Shown here piece by piece: positions 35,519-44,405 of a stretch of 64,000 nt of DNA. Every line of letters begins with the position of its first letter. Positions within the stretch are counted from its first letter, which is position 1. A program made the translations under genes and the position numbers. The notes under the pieces were generated by a model. That model was not told the DNA's origin, searched no databases, and saw only the letters and a list, made by a program, of their open reading frames with translations. The DNA comes from Pengzhenrongella sicca (GTDB lineage Bacteria; Actinomycetota; Actinomycetes; Actinomycetales; Cellulomonadaceae): assembly GCF_017569225.1 (NCBI RefSeq), contig NZ_CP071868.1:496001-560000 (forward strand), in the 5' to 3' direction.

Positions 35519-37201
35519 GTGATCCTCGGATACAGCGCAGCCCAGGTCCGTGCCGCCGAAGCTTCCCTCCTCGCCGCGGGTCCGCCCGCCGAACTCATGG
35601 AGCGCGCGGCGTTCGCGCTCGCGGTCCGGGTCGCCCGGGAGCTGCGGCAACGCCGGGGGAGGGTCGCGGGTGCGGGCGTCCTCGTGCTGGTCGGACCAGG
35701 CAACAACGGCGGGGACGCGCTGTTCGCCGGCGCCGAGCTGGCGCGCCGCGGCGTGCGGGTGCTCGCGGTCCTCACCTCCTCGAGCGTGCACGACGCCGGT
35801 CTCGCGGCCCTGCGCGCGGCCGGCGGGCGCGTCGTGCGCGCCGTCGACGACCTGCCCGACGGCGCCGTGCCCGTCGACGACCTGCCCGACGGCGCCGTGC
35901 CCGACGACGACGTGCCCGACTTCGCTCTGCCCGACGGCGCCGCGACGGGGCCCCGCTGGGTCGGCCCGGTCCTGGCCGGCGTCGAGTCCGCCGACGTCGT
36001 GCTGGACGGCCTGCTCGGCATCGGCGCGCGCGGGCCCGTGCGCGGCGTCGCGGCCGAGGTCGTGGCGCTGGTCGCGGGCCTGGTCGACGCGGCCAACGCC
36101 GAGCCCGGCCGCCCGCTCGTCGTCGCCGTCGACACCCCGAGCGGCATCGACGTGGACGACGGCGCGCTGCCCGGGCCGGCCGCGGCGCCCGACCCGGTCG
36201 CGCTGTTCGGCCCCGGCGTGCTGCCGGCCGACCTCACCGTGACCTTCGGAGCCGCGAAGGCCGGCCTGCTGCTGCCGCCCGCGAGCGGCGTCGTCGGGAT
36301 GATCGACGTCGTCGACCTCGGGCTGGACCTCGCCGGGGTCGTCCCGGTGGTCGCCCGGCTGGAGCGCTCGGACGTGGCGGGGCTGTGGCCCGTGCCCGGC
36401 TCCAGCTCGCACAAGTACGACCGCGGCGTGCTCGGCGTCGTCGCGGGGACGCCGCGGTACCCCGGCGCGGCCGTGCTCACGGTCACCGCGGCGGTGCGGG
36501 CCGGCGTCGGCATGGTCCGGTACGTCGGGCCGCCGGGGGTGACCGCGACGGTGGTCGCGGCCCGGCCTGAGGTCGTCGCGGGCTACGGCCGCGTGCAGGC
36601 CTGGGTGGTCGGACCCGGCGTCGACCCGCTGGACCCGCCGCAGGCCGCGCACGTGCGCGACGCGCTCGTCGCCGCGCACGCGGCGAGGCTCCCGGTCGTG
36701 GTCGACGCCGGCGCGCTCGACCTGCTGCCCGACCGGGTCGACCCGTGGGTCGTCCTGACGCCGCACGCGGGCGAGCTGGCCCGGCTGCTCGCCGAGCGGG
36801 GCGAGATCGTCGAGCGCGGCGACGTCGAGGCGCACCCGCTGACCTGGGCCCGCCGCGCGCACGCGCTGACCGGGGCGACCGTGTTGCTCAAGGGCGCGAC
36901 GACGGTCGTCGTCGGCGCCGGCGGCGCGGCCTACTCCCAGCAGGACGCGCCCGCCTGGCTCGCGACCGCCGGGGCGGGGGACGTGCTGGCAGGCCTGCTC
37001 GGGGCGCTGCTCGCGGGTCGGTCGGACGAGGTCGTGGCCGATCCGACGCTCGCCGTGGCGCTCGCAGCGGCGGCGGCCTCCGTGCACGGACTCGCTGCGG
37101 GGCGCGCGCGGCCGGGCGGTCCGGTGGCGGCGCTCGACGTCGCGGACGCGCTGCCCGCGACGATCGCCGCGCTGCTTGCGGTGGGAGACTGGCGCGCGTG
37201 A
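35519..37201 (+). CDS. nnrDE: Bifunctional NAD(P)HX epimerase/dehydratase
   Basis: This 560-residue enzyme repairs hydrated NADH and NADPH. The N-terminal YjeF_N epimerase domain (about 1-250) has GPGNNGGDALFAG at residues 60-71 and the VDTPSGIDVDDG element. The C-terminal ADP/ATP-dependent dehydratase (about 275-560) has SSSHKYDRGVLGVVAGT and TAGAGDVLAGLLGALLAG with the catalytic Asp near 485. Residues about 113-140 are an in-frame repeat of DDLPDGAVP units not found in the core family. GTG at 35519 is the best start; GTG at 35513 is also possible. The stop overlaps the alr-tsaE start. Confidence 0.93.
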   Translation: MILGYSAAQVRAAEASLLAAGPPAELMERAAFALAVRVARELRQRRGRVAGAGVLVLVGPGNNGGDALFAGAELARRGVRVLAVLTSSSVHDAGLAALRAAGGRVVRAVDDLPDGAVPVDDLPDGAVPDDDVPDFALPDGAATGPRWVGPVLAGVESADVVLDGLLGIGARGPVRGVAAEVVALVAGLVDAANAEPGRPLVVAVDTPSGIDVDDGALPGPAAAPDPVALFGPGVLPADLTVTFGAAKAGLLLPPASGVVGMIDVVDLGLDLAGVVPVVARLERSDVAGLWPVPGSSSHKYDRGVLGVVAGTPRYPGAAVLTVTAAVRAGVGMVRYVGPPGVTATVVAARPEVVAGYGRVQAWVVGPGVDPLDPPQAAHVRDALVAAHAARLPVVVDAGALDLLPDRVDPWVVLTPHAGELARLLAERGEIVERGDVEAHPLTWARRAHALTGATVLLKGATTVVVGAGGAAYSQQDAPAWLATAGAGDVLAGLLGALLAGRSDEVVADPTLAVALAAAAASVHGLAAGRARPGGPVAALDVADALPATIAALLAVGDWRA

Positions 37202-39063
37202 GCTTCCTTTCTGCGCGGACCGATCTCTCCGCGAGCGCCGACGTCGCTGCGAGGAGGGACGCTGCTGCGACGACAGACCCGCTCGCGCGAGCCGACTTCT
37301 TCCCCGCGCGCGCCGTCGTCGACCTCGACGCGATCCGGTCCAACGTGCACGCGCTGCGCGCGCATGCCCCGACCGCGCAGGTGATGGCCGTCGTCAAGGC
37401 GGACGCCTACGGTCACGGGCTCGTGCCGGTCGCCCGCGCGGCCGTCGACGCGGGCGCGACCTGGCTCGGCGTCGCGCAGGCGGACGAGGCCCTCGCGCTG
37501 CGGGCCGCCGGCCTGACCCCCCGCCTGCTGACCTGGCTCTACTCGCCGTCCGCTCCGCTGCGCGAGCTGATCGACGCCGACGTCGACGTCTCGGTCGCGG
37601 CGCCGTGGGCGCTCGTCGCGGTCATCGCGGCCGCCCGCGCGGCCGGGCGGACCGCGCGCATCCACCTCAAGGTCGACACCGGCCTCGGCCGCAACGGCAT
37701 GCTGCCCCCGGTCTACGCGGACGTGCTGGACGCCGCCCTCGCGGCCCAGGCCGAGGGCGCCGTCGCCGTCGTCGGCGTGTGGTCGCACTTCGCGTTCGCC
37801 GACGAGCCCGCGCACCCCACCGTCGTGGCGCAGGCGGGCGTCTTCGCCGACGCCGTCGCGCTCGCCGACGCGCGCGGCGCGGCGCTCGAGGTGCGGCACC
37901 TCGCGAACTCGGCCGCGACGCTGACCAACCCCGCGGTGCACTATGACCTCGTGCGGCCCGGGCTCGCGATGTATGGGCTGTCCCCGGTGCCGCAGCTGGG
38001 CGGGCCGGCGGCGTTCGGGCTGCTCCCCGCGATGACCCTCGAGGCCGACCTCGCCACCGTCAAGGAGGTCCCGGCCGGGCAGGGTGTCTCGTACGCGCAC
38101 GCCTACTCGACCACCCAGACGACCCGGCTCGGCGTCGTTCCGCTCGGGTACGCCGACGGCATCCCGCGGCACGCGTCCGGCTCGCTGCCCGAGCACCCCG
38201 GCGGACCGGTCCAGGTAGGCGGGCGCCGTCTCGCCGTCGCCGGGCGCGTGTGCATGGACCAGTTCGTCGTCGACCTCGGCCCGGACGCGCCGGAGCAGGC
38301 CGGCGCGCGGGTCGAGCTGTTCGGCGCCGGCACGGACGGCGGGCCGACCGCGCAGGACTGGGCCGACGCCGCCGGCACGATCAGCTACGAGATCGTCACG
38401 CGCGTCGGCGCCCGCATCCCGCGGGTGTACCTGGACGATCCGGCCGGGCAGGACCGTGAGCCGGCTGGGCAGGACCGTGAGCCGGCCGAGCCGGGCCGCG
38501 AGCCGGTCGAGCCGGGCCGCGTCGAGCCGGGCCGCGTCGAGCCGGGCCGCGTCGAGCCGGGCCGCGTCGAGCTGTCCGACGCCGCGGCCACCCGGGCGTA
38601 CGGGCACGCGCTCGCCGGGGTGCTCCGCGCGGGCGACCTCGTGCTGCTGACCGGCGACCTGGGTGCGGGCAAGACCACGCTCACGCAGGGCATCGGCACC
38701 GGGCTCGGGGTGCGCGGCCAGGTCGCCTCGCCGACGTTCACCATCGCGCGCGTGCATCCCTCGCTCGCCGACGGGCCCGCGCTCGTGCACGTCGACGCCT
38801 ACCGGCTCGGGTCCCTCGACGAGGTCGACGGCCTCGACCTCGACGCGAGCATGGCCGAGTCCGTGACGGTCGTCGAATGGGGCGAGGGCCTGGTCGAGTC
38901 CCTTGCCCAGGACCGCCTCGAGATCGCGCTGACCCGCCCCCGCGGCGGGCTCGCCGACCTCGTCGACCTCGAGGACCTCGACGCGGCCGACGGCGTTCGC
39001 GTCGCCCGCGTTCGCGCGGTCGGGACGCGCTGGGCCGGGGTCGCCCTGCCGGTCGTAGGCTGA
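37198..39063 (+). CDS. alr-tsaE: Alanine racemase fused to TsaE
   Basis: One uninterrupted frame of 621 codons encodes two enzymes. Residues about 36-415 are alanine racemase, which makes D-alanine for peptidoglycan: the PLP lysine is Lys67 in VVKADAYGHG, with HLKVDTGLGRNG, and YAHAYSTTQTTRLG and VCMDQFVVDLG near the second active-site half. Residues about 460-621 are TsaE, the ATPase of tRNA t6A synthesis, with the P-loop GDLGAGKTTLTQ (Lys492) and VEWGEGLVE. The linker (about 416-458) is made of GQDREPA and EPGRV repeats. No credible internal start precedes the TsaE part. GTG at 37198 overlaps nnrDE; tsaB follows after 5 bases. Confidence 0.92.
   Translation: MSFLSARTDLSASADVAARRDAAATTDPLARADFFPARAVVDLDAIRSNVHALRAHAPTAQVMAVVKADAYGHGLVPVARAAVDAGATWLGVAQADEALALRAAGLTPRLLTWLYSPSAPLRELIDADVDVSVAAPWALVAVIAAARAAGRTARIHLKVDTGLGRNGMLPPVYADVLDAALAAQAEGAVAVVGVWSHFAFADEPAHPTVVAQAGVFADAVALADARGAALEVRHLANSAATLTNPAVHYDLVRPGLAMYGLSPVPQLGGPAAFGLLPAMTLEADLATVKEVPAGQGVSYAHAYSTTQTTRLGVVPLGYADGIPRHASGSLPEHPGGPVQVGGRRLAVAGRVCMDQFVVDLGPDAPEQAGARVELFGAGTDGGPTAQDWADAAGTISYEIVTRVGARIPRVYLDDPAGQDREPAGQDREPAEPGREPVEPGRVEPGRVEPGRVEPGRVELSDAAATRAYGHALAGVLRAGDLVLLTGDLGAGKTTLTQGIGTGLGVRGQVASPTFTIARVHPSLADGPALVHVDAYRLGSLDEVDGLDLDASMAESVTVVEWGEGLVESLAQDRLEIALTRPRGGLADLVDLEDLDAADGVRVARVRAVGTRWAGVALPVVG
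38440..38571 (+). repeat. In-frame repeat coding the Alr-TsaE linker
   Basis: Two 21-base units (coding PAGQDRE) are followed by about five 15-base units (coding EPGRV). All are in frame and join the two enzyme domains. Confidence 0.85.
39056..39061 (+). promoter_or_regulatory. Candidate -10 box before tsaB
   Basis: TAGGCT lies 7 bases before the tsaB GTG and ends in the T of the preceding stop codon. This could give an internal leaderless transcript within the operon. Confidence 0.35.
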
Positions 39064-39068
39064 CGGAC

Positions 39069-39761
39069 GTGCCCGTCCTCGCCCTCGACACGTCCGCCGC
39101 GGTCGCGGTCACCCTGCTCGCCGACGACGGTGCCGTCCTCGCCGCCCGGGTCGTGCACGAGGAGCGCCGGCACTCCGAGCAGCTCGCGCCGATGATCGCC
39201 GACGTGCTCGCCGCCACCGGCACGGATCGGTCCGCGCTCACCGCGATCGTGGTCGGTACCGGCCCCGCTCCGTTCACGGGCTTGCGGGTCGGGCTCGTCA
39301 CCGCCCGCACCCTCGGCCTCGCGCTCGGCATCCCCGTGCTCGGCGTATGTAGCCTCGACGCCATCGCCGCCCGGGCGGCCCAGGACCAGGCGCTCGCCCC
39401 CGGCGCCGAGGTGCTGGCGCTGACCGACGCGCGCCGTCGCGAGGTGTACTGGGCCCGGTACCGCGTCGTCGCCGCCGGCCCGGGCCTCGAGCTCGTCGCG
39501 GGCCCGGGCGTGCAGAGCGCGGCGCAGCTCGTCGCCGACGGGCTGGCGGCCGGCGCCGTCGTCGTCGTCGGCCCGGGCGCTGGGCTGTACCCGGAGCTGC
39601 CGGCGACGGCCGGCGGCGAGCCCGCGGCCTGCGACCCCGCGATCCTGGCGCGCCTCGCGCTCGACCGGGCGGCGCGCGGCGAGGCGCTGCCCACCGAGCC
39701 GCTGTACCTGCGCCGACCCGACGTCATGCCGCCCGCCGAGCGCAAGCGCGCGCTCGGGTGA
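39069..39761 (+). CDS. tsaB: t6A biosynthesis protein TsaB
   Basis: TsaB is the inactive TsaD paralogue that scaffolds the TsaB-TsaD-TsaE complex making threonylcarbamoyladenosine at tRNA position 37. The 230-residue protein starts PVLALDTSAAVAVTLL and has VVGTGPAPFTGLRVGLVTARTLGLAL, the standard TsaB core. GTG at 39069 was chosen; the long upstream frame is a shadow over the TsaE domain. The gene follows the TsaE part directly and overlaps rimI by 4 bases, matching the common tsaE-tsaB-rimI-tsaD order. Confidence 0.94.
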   Translation: MPVLALDTSAAVAVTLLADDGAVLAARVVHEERRHSEQLAPMIADVLAATGTDRSALTAIVVGTGPAPFTGLRVGLVTARTLGLALGIPVLGVCSLDAIAARAAQDQALAPGAEVLALTDARRREVYWARYRVVAAGPGLELVAGPGVQSAAQLVADGLAAGAVVVVGPGAGLYPELPATAGGEPAACDPAILARLALDRAARGEALPTEPLYLRRPDVMPPAERKRALG

Positions 39762-40357
39762 GCGCGCCCTGGGCGCCGGGATCGCCGGCCGGATCGACGC
39801 CCGCATCGCCGGGCGGATCGACGCCCGCATCGCCGGGCGGCCCGCCGGCGCCGCCGCTCGCCGGTCCGCCGGCCGAGGTCGCCCTGCGACCCCTCGCGCT
39901 CGCGGACCTGTCGGCTCTCGTCCGCCTCGAGCGGTCGCTGTTCGGCCCCGCCGCGTGGTCGGCCGCCATGCTGGCCGAGGAGCTCGCCGGGCCCGGGCGC
40001 TGGTACGTCGGCGCCGACGTCCCGGCCCCCGCGCAGACGCCAGGGCGCGTCCTGGCCGGCTACGCCGGGCTCTGGTTCGACGGCGACGACGCCCAGGTCA
40101 TGACGATCGGGGTTGCGCAGGCGCAGCAGGGCCGGGGGATCGGGGCGCTGCTGCTCGACGCGCTCATGCGGCGCGCCCGCGAGCTCGCGGCCGACGCGGT
40201 GCTGCTCGAGGTGCGGGTCGACAACGTGCCCGCGCTCGCGCTGTACGACCGGTTCGGCTTCGTGCGGCTCGGCCGCCGACGCGGCTACTACCAGCCCGAG
40301 AACGTGGACGCGTGGACGATGCGCCGCGCGCTGGACAGCGAGGAGGCACCGCCATGA
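39758..40357 (+). CDS. rimI: Ribosomal protein S18 alanine N-acetyltransferase RimI
   Basis: A GNAT acetyltransferase of 199 residues. The GNAT core from about residue 42 has VALRPLALADLSALVRLERSLF, the acetyl-CoA loop GVAQAQQGRGIGALLLDALM and LLEVRVDNVPALALYDRFGFVRLGRRRGYY, typical of RimI. The first 40 residues are a Pro/Ser/Ala-rich extension built from two 24-base repeats at 39791-39838 coding GSTPASPG. GTG at 39758 lies in the tsaB stop. The extension makes it longer than the usual 150 or so residues. Confidence 0.92.
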   Translation: MSAPWAPGSPAGSTPASPGGSTPASPGGPPAPPLAGPPAEVALRPLALADLSALVRLERSLFGPAAWSAAMLAEELAGPGRWYVGADVPAPAQTPGRVLAGYAGLWFDGDDAQVMTIGVAQAQQGRGIGALLLDALMRRARELAADAVLLEVRVDNVPALALYDRFGFVRLGRRRGYYQPENVDAWTMRRALDSEEAPP

Positions 40358-41286
40358 CCCCAGCCCCGACCTTCGACGCGGGCCCGGACGTCGATCCCGA
40401 CGCCAGCCCCGACGCGGCCCCGGACCGGGCCCGCGAGCGCGTCCTGATCGAGCCCGCCGAGCTCGCCCGCTGGCTCGCCGTCGGGGAGCCCGTGGTGCTC
40501 CTGGACGTGCGGTGGGCGCTCGGGCGCACCGACGGCCTGACCGAGCACGCGGCCGGGCACGTGCCGGGGGCGGTCTTCGTGGACCTGGACGCCGAGCTCG
40601 CCGCGCCGCCGAGCGCCGCGGCGGGGCGCCACCCGCTCCCGCCCATCGAGGACCTGCAGGCCGCCGCGCGGCGCTGGGGCGTGCGCGCCGGCGTCCCCGT
40701 CGTCGCCTACGACGCCGCCGGCGGCACCTCGGCCGCGCGGGCGTGGTGGCTGCTGCGCTGGGCCGGGGTGCCCGACGTCCGGCTGCTCGACGGCGGCCTC
40801 GCCGCCTGGGTCGCCTCCGGCGGCAGCCTGCAGACCGGGCGCGTCGAGCACCGACCGGGCGACGTGACGCTTGCCCCGGGCGCGCTGCGCACCCTCGGCC
40901 CCGACGAGGCCGCCGCGCTCGCCGCCGACGACGACGCGGGAGTCCTGCTCGACGCCCGCGCCGGCGAGCGGTACCGGGGCGAGGCGGAGCCCATCGACCC
41001 GCGCGCGGGACACATACCCGGCGCCGTGTCGGCGCCGACGGCGGGCAACCTCGACGGCGCGGGCCGGTTCCTGCCCGCGCCGGAGCTGCGCGAGCGGTTC
41101 GCCGCGCTGCGCGCCGCCGCCGGCGCGGGGGACGTCGCCGTGTACTGCGGGTCCGGCGTGACCGCGGCGCACGAGGTCGCGGCGCTCGCGTCGATCGGCG
41201 TCGAGGCCGCGCTGTACCCCGGCTCGTGGTCGCAGTGGAGCGCGGACCCGACCCGCGACGTCGTCGTCGGGCCGGATCCGCGCTGA
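40354..41286 (+). CDS. sseA: Thiosulfate/3-mercaptopyruvate sulfurtransferase
   Basis: A two-rhodanese-domain sulfurtransferase of 310 residues. The N-terminal inactive domain has VLLDVRWALG and HVPGAVFVDLDAELAAP; the C-terminal domain has HIPGAVSAPTAGNLDGAGRFL and the active-site loop CGSGVTAAHE, whose Cys carries the persulfide. The CGSGVTA loop is of the SseA type. ATG at 40354 overlaps the rimI stop and ignores a long frame upstream. Why it sits in the tsa cluster is not clear; sulfur transfer to tRNA is a guess only. Confidence 0.9.
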   Translation: MTPAPTFDAGPDVDPDASPDAAPDRARERVLIEPAELARWLAVGEPVVLLDVRWALGRTDGLTEHAAGHVPGAVFVDLDAELAAPPSAAAGRHPLPPIEDLQAAARRWGVRAGVPVVAYDAAGGTSAARAWWLLRWAGVPDVRLLDGGLAAWVASGGSLQTGRVEHRPGDVTLAPGALRTLGPDEAAALAADDDAGVLLDARAGERYRGEAEPIDPRAGHIPGAVSAPTAGNLDGAGRFLPAPELRERFAALRAAAGAGDVAVYCGSGVTAAHEVAALASIGVEAALYPGSWSQWSADPTRDVVVGPDPR

Positions 41287-41316
41287 CCGCGACGGCTAGG
41301 CGCTGAGCGCGCCCGG

Positions 41317-41976
41317 CTACGCGCTGAGCGCGACCTGGCCGAACTCGAGGCGGGGCGCGCGCGGGCGCGCGGCGTCCGGGCCGGACGGGGTGCCGACGTT
41401 GATCACGAGCAGCGACTTCCAGCCGTTCTCGGCGAAGAACTCCGCGTCGATCCCCGCCGCGTCCATGCCGCCCATGGGGCCGGCGTGCAGGCCTGCGGCC
41501 CGCAGCGAGACGATGAGGTAGCCGACCTGGATCAGCGCCGAGGTACGGGCCATGGCGTCGCGCTTGGCGGCGTCGCCGGCGAACATCTCGCGCGCGCCGG
41601 GCAGGTGCGGGACGAGGGTGGTGAGGTGCTCGTGGAACTCCGGGTCGGCCGCGGCGACGATCGTCAGCGGGGCGGCGAGCACGCGCTCGGCGTTGCCGGG
41701 CGCCATCTTCGCGGCCAGGCGCGCGCGGGCCTCGGGGGTGCGCACCAGGAGCAGGCGCAGCGGCACGGTGTTCATCGCGGTCGGGCCCCAGCGCAGCAGG
41801 TCGTACGCGGCGTGCACCAGCTCGTCGGGCACCGCCGTGTCGGTGAACGTGTTCACCGAGTGCGCGTCCAGGAAGAGCAGGTCGGCGACCTCGGGGCTGA
41901 CCGCGAGCTCGCCCGGCGCGCGGGTGACCTCGGACAGGTCGGCGGGGTCGGGGGCGATCACGGTATCGAGGCTCAT
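41317..41976 (-). CDS. Nitroreductase-family protein, RutE/malonic semialdehyde reductase-like
   Basis: A 219-residue FMN-dependent nitroreductase-fold enzyme. The segments FLDAHSVNTFTDTAVPDELVHAAYDLLRWGPTAMN and GPMGGMDAAGIDAEFF match the subgroup often named malonic semialdehyde reductase RutE or YdfN. No rut pathway genes are nearby, so the substrate is open. It converges on the sulfurtransferase gene and is divergent from tsaD, with 87 bases between starts. Confidence 0.85.
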   Translation of the reverse strand: MSLDTVIAPDPADLSEVTRAPGELAVSPEVADLLFLDAHSVNTFTDTAVPDELVHAAYDLLRWGPTAMNTVPLRLLLVRTPEARARLAAKMAPGNAERVLAAPLTIVAAADPEFHEHLTTLVPHLPGAREMFAGDAAKRDAMARTSALIQVGYLIVSLRAAGLHAGPMGGMDAAGIDAEFFAENGWKSLLVINVGTPSGPDAARPRAPRLEFGQVALSA

Positions 41977-42051
41977 GGTTATTTAACGCTCAACAATCTG
42001 CCGGTGATACCTGTCGGGGCTGTGAACCCGGTCACGCGCGGGGCGCGCGGC

Positions 42052-42057
42052 TAACCT
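42052..42057 (+). promoter_or_regulatory. Candidate -10 box of tsaD
   Basis: TAACCT is 6 bases before the tsaD ATG. No ribosome binding site is visible, so a leaderless transcript is likely. Confidence 0.5.
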
Positions 42058-42063
42058 GGGCGC

Positions 42064-43107
42064 ATGTCCGCCCCCCTCGTCCTCGGCATCGAGTCGTCCT
42101 GCGACGAGACGGGCGTCGCGCTCGTGCGCGGCGGCGAGCTGCTGGTCGACGCCGTCGCGAGCTCGATGGACGAGCACGCCCGATACGGCGGCATCATCCC
42201 CGAGGTCGCCTCCCGCGCCCACCTCGAGGCGATGGTGCCCACCATCGAGCGCGCGCTCGCGGAGGCCGACGTCGACCTCGGCCAGGTCGACGCGATCGCC
42301 GTCACCGCCGGCCCCGGGCTGGTCGGGCCGCTCACGATCGGCGCGGCGGCGGCCAAGGCGCTGTCGATCGGCCTCGGCGTGCCGCTGTACGGCGTCAACC
42401 ACGTGATCGGCCACGCCGCGGTCGACGAGCTCGTGCACGGGCCGTTCCCCGAGCGGGTCATGGCCCTGGTCGTCTCGGGCGGGCACTCCTCGCTGCTGCT
42501 GGTCGACGACATCGTCACCGGCGTGACCGAGCTCGGCTCGACGCTCGACGACGCGGCGGGCGAGGCGTTCGACAAGGTCGGCCGCCTGCTCGGGCTGCCC
42601 TACCCCGGGGGGCCGCACATCGACCGCCTCGCGCGCGAGGGCGACCCGACCGCGATCCGCTTCCCGCGCGGCCTGACCGCCGCGAAGGACCAGGCCAAGC
42701 ACGCCTACGACTTCTCGTTCTCGGGCCTGAAGACCTCGGTCGCGCGCTGGGTCGAGACGCGCGAGGACGCGGGCCAGGCCGTCCCGGTCGCCGACGTCGC
42801 GGCGTCGTTCGCGGCGGCCGTCGCCGACGTGCTCACGGCCAAGACGATCGCGGCGTGCCGCCGGCACGGGATCGACACGCTCGTGGTCGGCGGCGGCTTC
42901 TCGGCCAACTCGCAGCTGCGCGAGCTCGCGGCGCTGCGCTGCGCCGAGGCCGGCATCGAGCTGCGGATCCCGCCGATCAAGTTCTGCACCGACAACGGCG
43001 CGATGATCGCGGCGCTGGGCGCGGCGGCCGTGCGACGCGGCATCGCTCCCTCCGACCTGTCGCTCCCGGTCGACTCCTCGATGCCCCTGACCCGCACGAC
43101 GGCCTGA
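42064..43107 (+). CDS. tsaD: tRNA t6A threonylcarbamoyltransferase TsaD
   Basis: TsaD transfers threonylcarbamoyl from TC-AMP to A37 of ANN-decoding tRNAs. The 347-residue protein has the family start [17 protein letters not shown], the metal-binding histidines in [24 protein letters not shown], the [23 protein letters not shown] block and [13 protein letters not shown]. Length is standard. It is separated from alr-tsaE, tsaB and rimI by the sulfurtransferase and the opposing nitroreductase, and appears to have its own leaderless promoter. Confidence 0.97.
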   Translation: MSAPLVLGIESSCDETGVALVRGGELLVDAVASSMDEHARYGGIIPEVASRAHLEAMVPTIERALAEADVDLGQVDAIAVTAGPGLVGPLTIGAAAAKALSIGLGVPLYGVNHVIGHAAVDELVHGPFPERVMALVVSGGHSSLLLVDDIVTGVTELGSTLDDAAGEAFDKVGRLLGLPYPGGPHIDRLAREGDPTAIRFPRGLTAAKDQAKHAYDFSFSGLKTSVARWVETREDAGQAVPVADVAASFAAAVADVLTAKTIAACRRHGIDTLVVGGGFSANSQLRELAALRCAEAGIELRIPPIKFCTDNGAMIAALGAAAVRRGIAPSDLSLPVDSSMPLTRTTA

Positions 43108-43128
43108 CGGGCCGCCGCCGGCCGCCGC

Positions 43129-43228
43129 GGTAGTCCATCCGCGGCGAGGTAGTCCACCCGCGGCGAGATCGTCAGCTCTGGGGCACTACCTCACCGCAGA
43201 TGGACGATCTCACCGCAGATGGACGACC
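43129..43228. repeat. Four-unit 19-bp inverted repeat element
   Basis: Two direct units, GGTAGTCCATCCGCGGCGA (43129-43147) and GGTAGTCCACCCGCGGCGA (43148-43166), are followed after 24 bases by two inverted units at 43191-43209 and 43210-43228 whose complements read GATCGTCCATCTGCGGTGA and GGTCGTCCATCTGCGGTGA. The halves can pair into one long hairpin. The element fills the gap between the convergent tsaD and YbdK-like genes. Confidence 0.85.
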
Positions 43229-43265
43229 TGACCGGCGGGTGGGCGACCCACCGCAGCGCCGCCTG

Positions 43266-44405
43266 CTAGAGCGGGCGGCCGGCCCGCATCTCCGCGACCA
43301 GGCTCGCCACCACCGCGTCGAGCTCGCCCGCGTTGCGCCGCGCGACGGCGCGCTGGCGCTGGTAGGACGCGCCGCGCTTGAGGATGATCCGGACCGCGTC
43401 GAGCTCGGCGCGGCAGCCGAGGCGCTCCGCGACCGGCGCGAGGTCGACGAGCATGCGCCCGACGGCGTCGGTCACCAGCTCCTCGTTGCCCGCGGCGTCG
43501 AGGATGATGATCGCGTCCATGCCGTAGCGCGCGGAACGCCACTTGTTCTCCTGGGCGAACCAGGGCGGCATGGTCGGCAGCTCGCGACCCTCGTCGAGCA
43601 TCGTCGAGAAGTGCTCGACCAGGCAGTGCGTGAGCGCGGCGAGCGCGGTGACCTCGGTGAGGTTCGTCGCGCCGTCGCAGATGCGCATCTCGATCGTGCC
43701 GAACTTGGGGGCCGGGCGGATGTCCCAGCGGATCTCGTCGAACTCGTCGATCACGCCGGTGTGGATCATGTCCGCGACGTACGACTCGAGCTGGTCCCAG
43801 CGCTCGAACTGGAACGGCAGGCCCGCGGTCGGCAGTTGCTGGAACATGAGCGCGCGGTTCGACGCGTAGCCCGTGTCCCGGCCGCCCCAGAACGGGCTCG
43901 ACGCCGACAGCGACTGCAGCTGCGCGAAGCACGTGAGCATGGCGCGCTGGATCGGCAGGACCTTGTCCCGGTCCTCGATGCCGACGTGCACGTGCACGCC
44001 GTAGATGAGCATCTGGCGGCCCCACCACTGGGTCCTGTCGATGAGCGTCGCGTACCGCTGCTTGTCCGTGACCTTCTGCTGCGCCCACCGCGCGAACGGG
44101 TGCGTCCCGGCGCTCATGAGCTCGACCCGCAGGGGGTCGGTGATCGTGCGCACCTGGTCGATCGCGCGCTGCAGGTCCTGCCCGGCGGCCCCGACGGTCT
44201 CGCACACGCCCGAGACGACCTCGACCGTGTTCAGCAGCAGCTCCTGCCGAATGTTCGGGTGCTCGCCGCCGCCGGGCGGCCGGACGGCGTCGAGCACCGT
44301 CTGGGCGACCTGGCGCAGGTCACCGGAGTCCTTGTCGACGAGCGCGATCTCCCACTCGAGCCCGACGCTCGACCGGCCCGAGCTCGCGAACGGGATCGGG
44401 GTCAC
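43266..44405 (-). CDS. YbdK-type glutamate--cysteine ligase-like protein
   Basis: A 379-residue carboxylate-amine ligase of the YbdK/GCS2 family. It has SSVGLEWEIALVD, QELLLNTVEVVSGVCETV, the GVHVHVGIEDRD metal and substrate block and a C-terminal GASYQRQRAVARRN, as in the family. Reported members form gamma-glutamyl-cysteine weakly; the true product here is unknown. GTG at 44405 overlaps the stop of the upstream methyltransferase-like gene (GTGA), so the two are a pair. Length is the usual 370-380. Confidence 0.85.
   Translation of the reverse strand: MTPIPFASSGRSSVGLEWEIALVDKDSGDLRQVAQTVLDAVRPPGGGEHPNIRQELLLNTVEVVSGVCETVGAAGQDLQRAIDQVRTITDPLRVELMSAGTHPFARWAQQKVTDKQRYATLIDRTQWWGRQMLIYGVHVHVGIEDRDKVLPIQRAMLTCFAQLQSLSASSPFWGGRDTGYASNRALMFQQLPTAGLPFQFERWDQLESYVADMIHTGVIDEFDEIRWDIRPAPKFGTIEMRICDGATNLTEVTALAALTHCLVEHFSTMLDEGRELPTMPPWFAQENKWRSARYGMDAIIILDAAGNEELVTDAVGRMLVDLAPVAERLGCRAELDAVRIILKRGASYQRQRAVARRNAGELDAVVASLVAEMRAGRPL

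Noticed and set aside
43129-43228. CRISPR array
   Set aside because: Units are only 19 bases, directly adjacent, with two of four inverted; there are no spacers and no cas genes.
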